From Diphasiastrum complanatum (taxonomy: Eukaryota; Streptophyta; Lycopodiopsida; Lycopodiales; Lycopodiaceae), in assembly GCA_029204225.1 (NCBI GenBank), contig CM055106.1, forward strand, positions 4,812,858-4,876,857: 64,000 bases of DNA, in the 5' to 3' direction. Position 1 is the first letter of the stretch. Every line of letters starts with the position of its first letter. Positions 21,966 to 31,058 of the stretch are shown here, in pieces. The translations under genes were made by a program, and so were the position numbers. The notes beneath the pieces are model-generated. The model did no database searches and was not told the DNA's origin. It saw nothing but the letters and a program-made list of their open reading frames with translations.

Positions 21966-23330
21966 ATGCAACTGTATCTAGATCTGGGACTTGACTTTCG
22001 TCGTCGCTTTGCTCATCTAAGTGATTGTCATCGATTCGCTCATCCGCTTCGTCATTGTCACTTTGCTCATCAGACTCACTGCTAAGATCATCTTCATTTT
22101 CAAAAGTTTCTTCACTTTCTTGTACCTGTTTTGGTTGGCGATCCATTGATGATTTATTGTGAAGGTTCGATTTTTGTATCCACAGCTTCACTTCTTCCAA
22201 CCATTTAGATTGTTCTTCCATTCTTTTAGCTTCTAGTTGAAGCCTGTGTTCTTGTTGATCGTAGTCTAATGCATATTCCATTATTTTCCTCAATCGAAAT
22301 CCAAGTTGTAGAGAAGTAGTTTGTAGATAGCTTTTTACAATGCTCTGATATTGAGGTTGTAAGCCATATATATAGCATTGTACAAGATATACTTCTCTAT
22401 AATCAAATAATGGAACCATTTGCTAAAATTCTTGATTATACTCAACAACTATAGTTATCTGGTTCAAAGAACGCCATTGGATAAAGTCAGATCAATTGAA
22501 GACCTGTCTACAAACGTTTTTGAAACTTAACCAATTCTCACCAAGAAAGTCATGAACAATGTTCCACCATGATTGAACACCTCCTTGGAAACTCGCTGAA
22601 GCAAAGAAGACCATACTAATGTCACCAATACATCCACTATAGTAGAAGTTATAATTCAATCTTCTAGCCAATGGTCTACATTAATGGAGTGAATGTGGTA
22701 GGACATTTGTAGTCAAACAGTCGTTGGTTATAACAATAAGATTTATGTTGAGCAGTGACTTTCCACCATTCATTGATTTGGTGTGTAGATAAGTGCTCCA
22801 AAGCAAGTGCACAATCCATCATATTGTGTAACTCCATAATACAGTTTGTATAAATGGATCTAGAAATAGTTGGCTGAAGCACATTTCTAATAGGACTTTG
22901 AAGAGAATTTAAATAGTAGTCCAAAAATTTTCTATACTCAAATTTTGTCTTTGGAACCAATGTCGAAAATTGTTGATTGAACTAATATACAGATCCAGTT
23001 TGCTTGAGTGATTCAAATGATTTCACGTAGAATCTTGTAAAACTATCAATGCAAGCAATTTTGAAGTTACTCCAAAGCTTTCTGATTGGATGTGCTTGAG
23101 TATCCCACCATGCTTGAACTTGTCATTGAAAGCACAATGAAACGAAATAGATTTTATCCTCTTCAGAATAATGGCGATGACAAAAATAAGCTTCTAATTT
23201 AGTCAACCAATCATCAATGTTGATTGAACTTGGTTGTTCGTCAAATGCAAGGCTATAACGTACAATTTCATATTGTAATTTACCAACAGATGGAAGCTAA
23301 ATGTTTTGACTATAACGGTAATCCATCATT
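21966..23330 (-). pseudogene. Antisense gag remnant
   Basis: Reading from 23330 down on the minus strand: WLTKLEAYF, an interrupted CFQ-stop-QVQAWWD (the AWW of Retrotrans_gag), FEYRKFLDYYLNSLQ, then 22419-21966 with LVQCYIYGLQPQYQSIVKSY and a heptad-like Glu/Arg/Gln helix, ending in a strongly acidic Asp/Glu/Ser tail. Several stops and frame changes interrupt it (for example near 22440-22680 and 22980). It is a Ty3/gypsy gag pseudogene with no neighbouring pol. Confidence 0.65.
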
Positions 23331-24690
23331 AATGACCAATGAAGACTTGTGAACAATGAATTCACCGACTAAAATCTATTCAAAATGGTATTTTATAGGC
23401 TGGTAAAATGCTCTTCTCCACCCACTTAAAACTCAGAGTTCTACAATGAGTGAAATTGATAATTGCAAAATCTTGTAGACCATGTGAAATTGAGCACTTT
23501 TGCTTTTTACCACATTGAATCTCGAGCTAAAACGGAAAACCTATGAAGATTTGAAAATAACCAATAAAAACACGTAAAAACTGACTCAAGAAGATGAAAA
23601 AAATAAATGGAAACATAATAATTAGAAAATTTCAATATCTTCTCAATGTTAGGCTCGTCGTTCTGATCACTTTTTGTTTTCACTACGCTAGAATCTGAGC
23701 TCAAATAAAAAAGTTATGAAAATATTAAGAGAATTCAAAAAAATGGATTAATTACAACTTAGAAAGTTAAAGTAAAGAAATTCAAAATTGAATTCTATAA
23801 TTTTTTGGAATCCATGAAACATTAGGGTGCTCTTAGAAGAATAGAAAGAACAGCAAGAAAAATTAAAAATTTACAACAATTTTTTTTTTACCTGGCATGT
23901 GAAGGGAATGAGGGATAATATGCAGAATGTGAAAAAAGTGGATGTTGAATGGATCCAAACTCCCAAAATACTTGGCTAAGATCTTTGCACAACAAGCTAC
24001 AAAAGCTAGAAATGGCAAAGCATCCTAATGCTACCTTTGATACACATGAACTTGACAAAGCATTCAAGAGACAAAAGAAACTAATAATAGGTACTACTGG
24101 CAGCCAAAAATAGCAACAAACAAGGCTCCCAACAATAGCCTACCACTTTTGGAAACCTCTTAAGATCGTACACAAAAGCTTGAAGACAATACACAAAGCA
24201 ATGCTCTCAATGGAGGAAGAAACTGTGACAATGATCTATTGATCTCTCTCAATAATACAAAAAGTTTCTCCAACCTGTTCTCCACGAATTTCAGCCTAAT
24301 ATAGGTGAGAGAAATGACTCTCTCTTCTCTCTAGAACTTAGGACCCAAATTTAGAGCACCAGTAGTCTAAAATAGCCAATTTTGGCATATATGTCCAAAT
24401 AACATGATTTTGGTGTCATTTCGAAGGTCCCGAAGTTTGAGACTTCTTCAACATGAAATATATACTAAAATAAAGTATCTAGGCCTCTTTCACACATGTG
24501 AAAGGTTAGATCCAAAACTATGTACAAAAGTTGCCAATTTAGGCCTCAAACTAGTTAGGAAATGTTGACAATTTTTACAAAGAATATTCCTTATGGAATA
24601 TCCAAGGAATATTTCTCAGAAGGCGCAGAAACTAGCCGCGCAGAAGAAAGAGAGCTAGGGAGAGAGAGGGGGCTAGAGAGAGATAGGGGG
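23331..24690. other. Unassigned AT-rich sequence
   Basis: No gene seen. It is probably the interior or flank of the minus-strand element whose primer site is at 25978-25989. Confidence 0.4.
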
Positions 24691-24699
24691 TACGTGGCA

Positions 24700-25225
24700 A
24701 AGAGAGTCCATCGAATGTAATAGGAAACATTGGACATCGGCAGGCATCAGATGTAATGGGAAAGGTACGATGTAAAGGGCAAAGGTACGCCATCAGATAT
24801 TTGCGAGAGGGAGGTGAGGGAAAAAGGTGGATCCGACATCGGGCATACGTCCGGGGCGTACGTCAGTGGGTGTAAGTCCAGGAGTGTCGGATGTAGTTAG
24901 AGAGAAGTGAATGAGGAGGCCGTCGGAGGAGCCGTCGTTGGATGCAATTAGCGAGAAGTGAATGGAGGGGTGTCCGATGTCGGGTGTAAATGTAAATGTG
25001 AATGAGGAGCGAGAAGAGAAGGAATGGGGGGCTGGCCTAGAATAGGACGTGCGGACAAAGGGATAATAGGACGTGAGAGGATAGAATAAGAGTAGTGCAC
25101 GTCGGATGAAATAGTAATGCACAAGAACAACGTCGGATGTACAAGTGTAACGGCGGATGTATAGTGTGAGCGTCAGATGTAATTCTGCATGTAGATGTAG
25201 GGTTAAGTAGTCATTGGATGTACTT
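24700..25225. repeat. GTCGGATGTA motif array
   Basis: Variants of (G/C)(T/A)C(G/A)GATGTA recur at about 24709, 24746, 24790, 24887, 24937, 24969, 25101, 25131, 25151, 25171 and 25213, in a purine-rich stretch that differs in composition from the AT-rich flanks. The last regular copies are 20 bp apart. Confidence 0.6.
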
Positions 25226-25330
25226 ATGCGTGTAGGGGACGTAAGGGCCTTGTAGGGTTAGGTTAGTTTTTTTTTAAAGGTCTATTTTGGCCCTAGGGTT
25301 AGGACTGTGCGTAGGTAGGGTTAGGGCTGA
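25188..25330. repeat. Scattered telomere-like TAGGGTTAGG units
   Basis: GTAGGGTTA, GTAGGGTTAGGTTAG, CCTAGGGTTAGG and GTAGGGTTAGGG occur within 140 bp. The copies are degenerate and too few to mark a telomere. A short interstitial tract or chance is possible. Confidence 0.4.
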
Positions 25331-25977
25331 TTTGTTTTTTATAAGTTTGAGCCATTTCCACTAATTTGATCATAACTTCCTGAATATTGATCCAAATCAG
25401 ACAAGCTTAGTACCTTTGAAAAGCTAACACCAACTCTATCAGGTTATAGGATCAAATCAATGATTGATTTTGATTTGATAGGTCAAATTTACCAGATAAC
25501 AGGCCTAAAATTTTTGAAGAAAGAAAAACTAGCAAAACTAGAGCTATGAATCAAGAATTGTCATAACTCTTTGGATACTAATCCAAATAATCTGCCATAT
25601 GGATCAAATCAAAGCTAAGAAAATGCTCTAATACCTATGTAAAGAAACTTGACAGTAAAACTCGAATTAAATCTGAAAAATCTAAACAAAGTGAAAGGTT
25701 TCTAGTCACCTATTTTGATAGCTTTTGGGAAAATTGCAATAACTTTTGCATCTCTTACCCAAATGGCTTGCAAATTGGTGAAAATGAAAGCTAAAACAAA
25801 GCTCTAGAAATTTATGTAGTCAAATTAGAAATAAAAAATGAAATTAAATGTTAAAAATTGATCTTTACAGACCTGAAAATCTCAAACCTAAAAATTAGCA
25901 AAAAGAAAGCTACAAATGCAATAAACTTATCAAATCTAATGAAATTCACATAGAATCATCATGAATTTAGGATCTAT

Positions 25978-25989
25978 GCTCTGATACCA
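25978..25989 (-). promoter_or_regulatory. Primer-binding site (tRNA-Met type)
   Basis: The minus strand reads TGGTATCAGAGC, 5 bp inside the LTR end (TGACA, then TTTCT, then the site). Confidence 0.8.
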
Positions 25990-25994
25990 AGAAA

Positions 25995-26517
25995 TGTCAT
26001 GTGCCCAAACTAATAGCAATAACAATGAAGTAAAGCTAAAAGCAAGAAGAGAACAAGACAATCATGATAAAATATCAATTGAAAGCTAGAAACAATGAGA
26101 TCTCAATGGATTCACATTAGTAATGAAAAGAATAGTACAAGATATGAACATGAGCATTGATTCATGTGGATAGGGAACATGAGACCTAGCAATGGAGATC
26201 CCTATGGCTCACATTCACAAGGAGGAAGCAAGAAGCTCTCACTTGCAAATGAGCCAAAAGACTCACAAATTGATGTCTCTTGTCTAGTTATAGACAATGC
26301 TCTCACTTAACTAAACTTAACTATCTTGAAGGATAGTTAGCCCTTGTTAAGTATTATTTAGGCTACATTGGGCCCTTATTGGCCTATTATCCTTATTAAT
26401 TTTTGGAGGGCCTAAAGAGGGAACCGCCTTGTTTTTAAGGCTAATAGCTCCTTTTGGGCCTACAAAGCTGATCGCATTGGATATTATCTTGCATGTATAA
26501 GCATGGATGTACTAACA
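25995..26517 (-). mobile_element. 5' LTR of a minus-strand element
   Basis: The inner end TGACA is fixed by the primer site. The outer end is inferred at TGTTAGTACATCC (26517). The inner 245 bp are repeated at 1068-1316. The interior on the left holds no recognisable gag or pol, so the element is non-autonomous or badly decayed. Confidence 0.65.
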
Positions 26518-26629
26518 ATACATGACACCCAGAGCCAACACATAGAAGAACATTCAGAAGGGCACATGCAAGGTGATGTATCAGAGCAATCAGAACATTC
26601 AGAGGGGCACACACAAGGTGAAGACTCAT

Positions 26630-27332
26630 CTAGCAGCAGCAAAGAGCATTTGAGCAAATCCACCATCCAGGGTCTGAAAGGAACAAGACGAATACGTTGA
26701 ATTTGCCAAGGGCTCGGGAGATTGATAGGTGGGTGGAATGTGTAAGGCTAAGTGCCAATGAAATTAGGATGGGATCAAGAGTGAGTATATGGTCCTGCCC
26801 TTTGTAGGTTACAGTGAAATGATGAGTGTCGAAGGTGGAAAAGGCCTTCTTGACTAGAGAAAGGTCCTGAAAGAGGGGTACTTCCATGGCGTCTATGCCT
26901 ATGATAGTCAAAACTGCTAGGCAGCCATTAGTGCGAAGAGCTGCGAGCTCTTGATCTGCGAGCAAAGGAAGGATGATATACTACAAAGGTGCCTAGCGAC
27001 ACGAGTAGCAGTGGATAGATCGGGGAGAAGCCTCTCCCTCCTCTCGGCTAGGGGACATGGATGTAGTTGGGGAGAAGTCTCTCCCTCCTCTCGACTAGGG
27101 GACGTGGATGTAGTTGGGGAAGAAGATGGAGATTTGGTCTGTTGAGACGCGGATGGTGAGGTGGTGGTTTGGGAAGATGTCGCGGGGCTGGAGGAATGAT
27201 GGGGACTGGATGGTGTGGTTGTGCTCCTGGTGAGAGTCGGACTCTTTGGTCAAGGGGAGTAATGGCGCTCGAAATTTGACGTTTTGGTGCCATGGGAGTA
27301 ATCAGGCAGTGAACTGGAGGTATGAGGGTCAA
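26630..27332 (-). pseudogene. Possible transposon-derived ORF (Pro-rich plus conserved-looking block)
   Basis: Antisense frames encode a Pro/His-rich N-terminus (27293-27048, after an in-frame Met followed by APKRQISS) and then ADQELAALRTNGCLAVL, KKAFSTFDTHHFTVTYKGQ and TLDPILISLAL. The last block loosely recalls the plant transposon-protein domain found beside gypsy genes (a strand pair followed by a LDPExIxxxLG-like helix). The two parts are in different frames. This is a weak family guess; it could be chance. Confidence 0.3.
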
Positions 27333-27512
27333 AGTAAAGAGTACACGCTGGGGTGAATTAGGGCTCTAAAGGTGAGTTAGGGTGAGTCAAAGTGGCGAGT
27401 CAAATGATGATGGCATGAGTCAAAGTCTGCGAGTCAAAAGAGCGTGAGTAAAAAGTGACAAGTCAAATGAGCCCGAGTCAAACGAATGCAAGTCAGACGA
27501 GCATGAGTCAAA
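27329..27512 (-). promoter_or_regulatory. W-box (TTTGACT) array
   Basis: GAGTCAAA begins at 27384, 27397, 27417, 27431, 27475 and 27505, with AAGTCAAA at 27460, variants at 27446 and 27490, and GGTCAAAG at 27328. From 27417 the spacing is a steady 14-15 bp. The complement TTTGACT contains TTGACT, the WRKY W-box core TTGAC(C/T). The listed strand is the one that reads TTGAC. The array lies just upstream of the TATA box at 27539. Confidence 0.65.
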
Positions 27513-27538
27513 AGATGGAATTTCCTATAACTCGCGTC

Positions 27539-27546
27539 TATATATA
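27539..27546 (+). promoter_or_regulatory. TATA box after W-box array
   Basis: TATATATA 27 bp past the last array unit. The core is self-complementary, so orientation is taken from the array lying upstream on the + strand. Confidence 0.5.
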
Positions 27547-28084
27547 GGAGTCAGTCTGACTTGCCTACTGTTATTTTTAAAAGTTGGTCCAATCCATGCC
27601 AAATCATTAATTTTTGCACTGTGCACAGTTCGTTTCCCGATGGGCTGCCATATTTACGAGATTTTCTAATCAAAAACTCCGTTATTTACAAAAAATGGCA
27701 ATTTTGTCAAAAATCGAGCCTAATTTGTAGCCAGGCTGGAATTTTTCTAGACAAACTTGACCATGCGTTCATTTGCTACAGAGGACAATAATGGCAGGGG
27801 CAAGGACTGCTAAAAATAACAATATTACTTTTTTCAAGCCATTTAGGACGTTTTTGGGGCATTTTTACAAGGAAAAAGAGAAAGAGACGAGAAGGGTCGG
27901 GATTTTGTACATGGGTGAGGGCAGTTTATGTGAAGAATTTCAGATCATTTATGATCCAATCCATGTTCCTAATCTTTGGTTACATAAGAAGATATCCTAC
28001 CAATCTCACCAATGTAGAAAAATCAACATCTACACACAAAATGAGATGCAAACTCTAATAGAACTTGATCAAACATGAATCAAA
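27547..28084. other. Unassigned sequence
   Basis: No gene motifs. If the array and TATA box are part of an LTR, this would be its transcribed part and the leader of a mostly deleted gypsy element. Confidence 0.35.
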
Positions 28085-28819
28085 ATGTCCATAAGCAAGC
28101 TATTGTATTTCACATGTGTGGATCCAAAAATAACAAATATAGATCATTCTACACATAGAATTGCATGCAATCACAAGTATACACATTTTTTAAATGACAC
28201 AATACGGCTGCTGACAATGTATTTTCTGATTAAACATAGAAAGACAACCCCTTATAATCCAAAAGCAAACGGGTTGACTGAGAGAGCAAATGGAATACTT
28301 TGCAAGATCTTGAACAAGATTACTATTGCACATGCGATTGATTGGGATCAAAAGTTACCTTTAGTTCTATGGGCTTATCGAAACACAGAGAAGATCACGA
28401 CGAAGCAAACACCATATTTTCTCACTTATGGTATGCATCCTATATTACCTATTGAATTTGAGATGACAACTTTTCGTATTCAAGCTCAACGAATAGATGC
28501 AGAATAACGAAAGGTTGACGACTATTGAAGAACTATTTGAAGCTCGTGCAAACTCACAAAAATTAACGAAGGAAATCCAGGAACAACGAAAGAAAAAGTA
28601 TGATAGTCGTATCAGGAAAAATGATCTTAAAGCTGATGACTTTGCGCTGATCTATGATAGTCGACATCAAAAGTTCCCTAAAAAACTTCATATAAGAGGG
28701 CTCGGACCTTACAAAGTTATAAAGGTGTTCGAGAATGGTTTTGTTCAACTCCAATAACCTGAAGGCGAACTATTACCAACACGAATTAATGGGTCCAGAC
28801 TCAATAAATATTATCTTTG
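28085..28819 (+). pseudogene. Gypsy-3 integrase remnant
   Basis: Distal integrase: TTPYNPKANGLTERANGIL (catalytic Glu in TERANG), DWDQKLPLVLWAYRNTEK, TPYFLTYGMHPILPIEFE, then after a -1 frame change a basic linker, FPKKLHIRGLGPYKVIKVF and FVQLQ-stop, ending in a broken TRINGSRLNKYYL at about 28819. Both catalytic Asp residues are missing or upstream in lost sequence. Its end matches the end of pol in gypsy-1 and gypsy-2 (xINGSxLxKY). The 11-bp array starts right behind it. Confidence 0.85.
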
Positions 28820-28831
28820 ACTAGAATTTTT

Positions 28832-29330
28832 TTTTTCTCATCCTTTTCTAGGATCTTTCTGGAATTTTTTGCGACTTTTCTCCTATCTTTTCTAGAATTG
28901 TTCGTGAATTTTCTACCACTTTCTAGCATCCTCTTTCTAGCATTTTTCTAGAATTTTTTTCCAACTTTTCGAAAATTTTTCTAGTATCTTTCTCCCATTT
29001 TTCGAGAAATTTTCTACTACATCTTTCTCCAATTTTTTCGAGAATTTTTCTACTATGTCTTTTCGGGGAATATTTCGAGAAATTTTCTAGCATCTTACTG
29101 ACAATATTTTTTGAGAATTTTTCGCGATTTTTTTTTTCTATCATCTTTTCTAGAATCTTTTTGCGATGCTTTTCGAGAATTTCTCAAGACTATTTTGGAA
29201 TCATTTCGAGAATCTTTCTAGGCTCCTTCCAAAATCTTTCCAGAAATTTTTGAGAATCTTTTGAGAATCAATCCAGACTCATTCTAGAATTTTTTAGAAA
29301 TTCTTATGGAAGCTTTTCGCGAATTTTTTG
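28832..29330 (+). repeat. 11-bp array of TTCnnGAA palindromes
   Basis: TTCNNGAA occurs 13 times in 467 bp: 28857, 28890, 28901, 28946, 29001, 29037, 29074, 29148, 29172, 29205, 29238, 29282 and 29316. Common forms are TTCTAGAA and TTCGAGAA. Spacings of 11, 33, 33, 33, 34, 44, 45 and 55 point to an underlying 11-bp unit, about TTTTCTAGAAT. TTCnnGAA is the core of plant heat-shock elements. Confidence 0.85.
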
Positions 29331-29371
29331 AAACTCACCAAATTTGTAAAAAGCTTGTTATAATTTTCGTG

Positions 29372-29525
29372 GCAGCCTAACTGGGCCACATCATCCAGTT
29401 CTCCTATGAGTCACTGATAGACCCATAAAAATTCACCATCATGAGTTTAGGCCTCCAACCATTAATTATGACCATATACGCTAACGAGATAATAATCTGA
29501 GATCAATCCAGTCGTGGGCATGACA
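29372..29525 (+). repeat. Dispersed repeat shared with 58273-58485
   Basis: Blocks GGCCACATCATCCAGTT, TTTAGGCCT, CAACCATTAATTATGACCAT and ATCA(A/T)...GGGCATGA are shared in the same order and orientation. It probably belongs to the 3' region or LTR of gypsy-like elements. Confidence 0.65.
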
Positions 29526-30760
29526 CAAGGATGACTTTGATTCAAAGTGTGTGCATGAGTACAAATATGACAACAACAAAATATATGAAATGATTTTGTG
29601 AATGCACATAAATGTTGGTGATGATGTTGTTATGTCATGTAGGTGGAGAGCCTAGTGATGCAAAAAAGAGAGAGGGACATGAACTTTTTGCTATTTATGA
29701 TTTGCATATAAAGGTGCATCTAAAACATGGGCATGCATGCAGTAAAAAGAGATAATGATTTTTTTTGCTATTTACGACTTGCATACAAAGGTGCTTTTAA
29801 GGGTCCGAGTTTTTACATTAAAGTCCTTAGCAATGTGGCAAAACTTTTGATGCGCGCATATCCTTACAATTTAAGATTGACTTTTGCATAAACTCCATTG
29901 ACTAACTTGAAGACATATTAATGCCTTTTGTAAGGCAATGCCAAAAATGAATAGCCTCAATGGCTGTTTTTACTAAGTAAAAGCTACCTCCAACTAACCT
30001 CGAGGAAAATGTGAAAATTTAAATATTGGGGCCAAATTAAAAACCACATACAATAGTGTTTTGGGGCCTGTCAAATGTAACAAAAAATGAGTGTGTAATA
30101 ATAATAACATCACGTAAATCTATTGTAAAATTAATGTAAAAATAATGATGCCACTATAATAATGTATTGGTGATGGGCATCATATGGATATACATTTCCA
30201 TAATAGAGATCATGTGTTGCATCCATTTAAATTAGGAAAATATATTTATTGAAGACAAAGTGCACACACATCCAAGAGCTGTGTGTGGCCAACGAAGAGC
30301 TTATGACTTCGCCAAGGTGTCGTGCCAGCTAGATGCCATGTATGAAAGGGACTCGTAAGGCAAGGAGCTTATCAAGGTGGCTTCACAATTCATGGCCTAA
30401 TAAGTCTCTTATACAAAAATGGAGTAATCTCATTGGTACAAGAAAGGGCCTCCTCCCTTTCATATTCATTTTGGGTTGCCACCATGCCGCACGTGAGGAG
30501 GTAAGGTCCCTTGCCACGTAGGGAAACTCAAGCTCAAACTTGGACTTGGCGACATGTTGAATTGCCATGGGCAATTGAGAAAATTGGACCAGTGATATGA
30601 CAAATAAGATTCAAATGGGCCAATCAACTTGTAGCAATCCATTTAACGCTTCACGATCGAGGTATAGAAAATGGGTCATCTATTGTTGCCCCTCAAGGCG
30701 TTCCCTCGACGTAGAGATGTTTTTTTTTACAAACATTACCACATCACTTTATGCATAAAG
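29526..30760. other. Intergenic region upstream of the UCH37 gene
   Basis: I see no gene. The sequence is AT-rich with short open frames lacking motifs. Confidence 0.45.
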
Positions 30761-30776
30761 CCTAGGGGTATGTATG

Positions 30777-31027
30777 TATTTAAAAAAATACAAAGAGAAA
30801 AACAAGGAGCCATTATACGTGTGGAAACCCTAAGGCCATTTTCTTCTTGTTCTTGTGGTTGTTTTGTTTCTTCTTCTTCTTCGCCATCCCAGCTGCTATT
30901 CTTCACTTGGAAGGAGGAAAGAGGAAAGGGGGAAGGAGGAAGGAGCAAGAGGAAGGAGGAGTAGGAAGGAGGAGGGGTGAGGTGTGCTGCTCGTGTGGGT
31001 GTTGGAGTTGCTGTTTCATTCGGAAGG
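30777..31027 (+). promoter_or_regulatory. UCH37 gene promoter and 5' UTR
   Basis: TATA-like TATTTAAAAAAATA lies at 30777-30790. A perfect plant telo-box AAACCCTAA is at 30825-30833, followed by a pyrimidine patch of TTC repeats (30839-30886) and then a purine-rich leader. No ATG occurs between the telo-box and the start codon at 31028, so the first ATG is the gene start. Telo-boxes and pyrimidine patches are known in promoters of plant housekeeping genes. The transcription start is inferred. Confidence 0.55.
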
Positions 31028-31058
31028 ATGTCGTGGTGCACGATTGAGTCGGATCCAG
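31028..31058 (+). CDS. UCH2: UCH37 gene exon 1 (coding part)
   Basis: Encodes [10 protein letters not shown] plus the first base of Gly11. Start context GAAGGATGT has A at -3. Donor GTTAGG at 31059. The intron is 3,586 bp. Confidence 0.92.

Noticed and set aside
25188-25330. Telomere or chromosome-end junction
   Set aside because: Only four degenerate TAGGGTTAGG pieces mixed with other sequence; ordinary element sequence continues on both sides.
28923-29144. Antisense open frame encoding a Lys/Glu/Arg-rich 11-residue repeat peptide
   Set aside because: It is the translation of the 11-bp array (three units equal eleven codons). There are no flanking coding signals and the motif makes better sense as DNA.
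30847-31047. Cys-rich open frame overlapping the UCH37 start
   Set aside because: It lies in the 5' leader in another frame, has no ATG start and ends inside exon 1.
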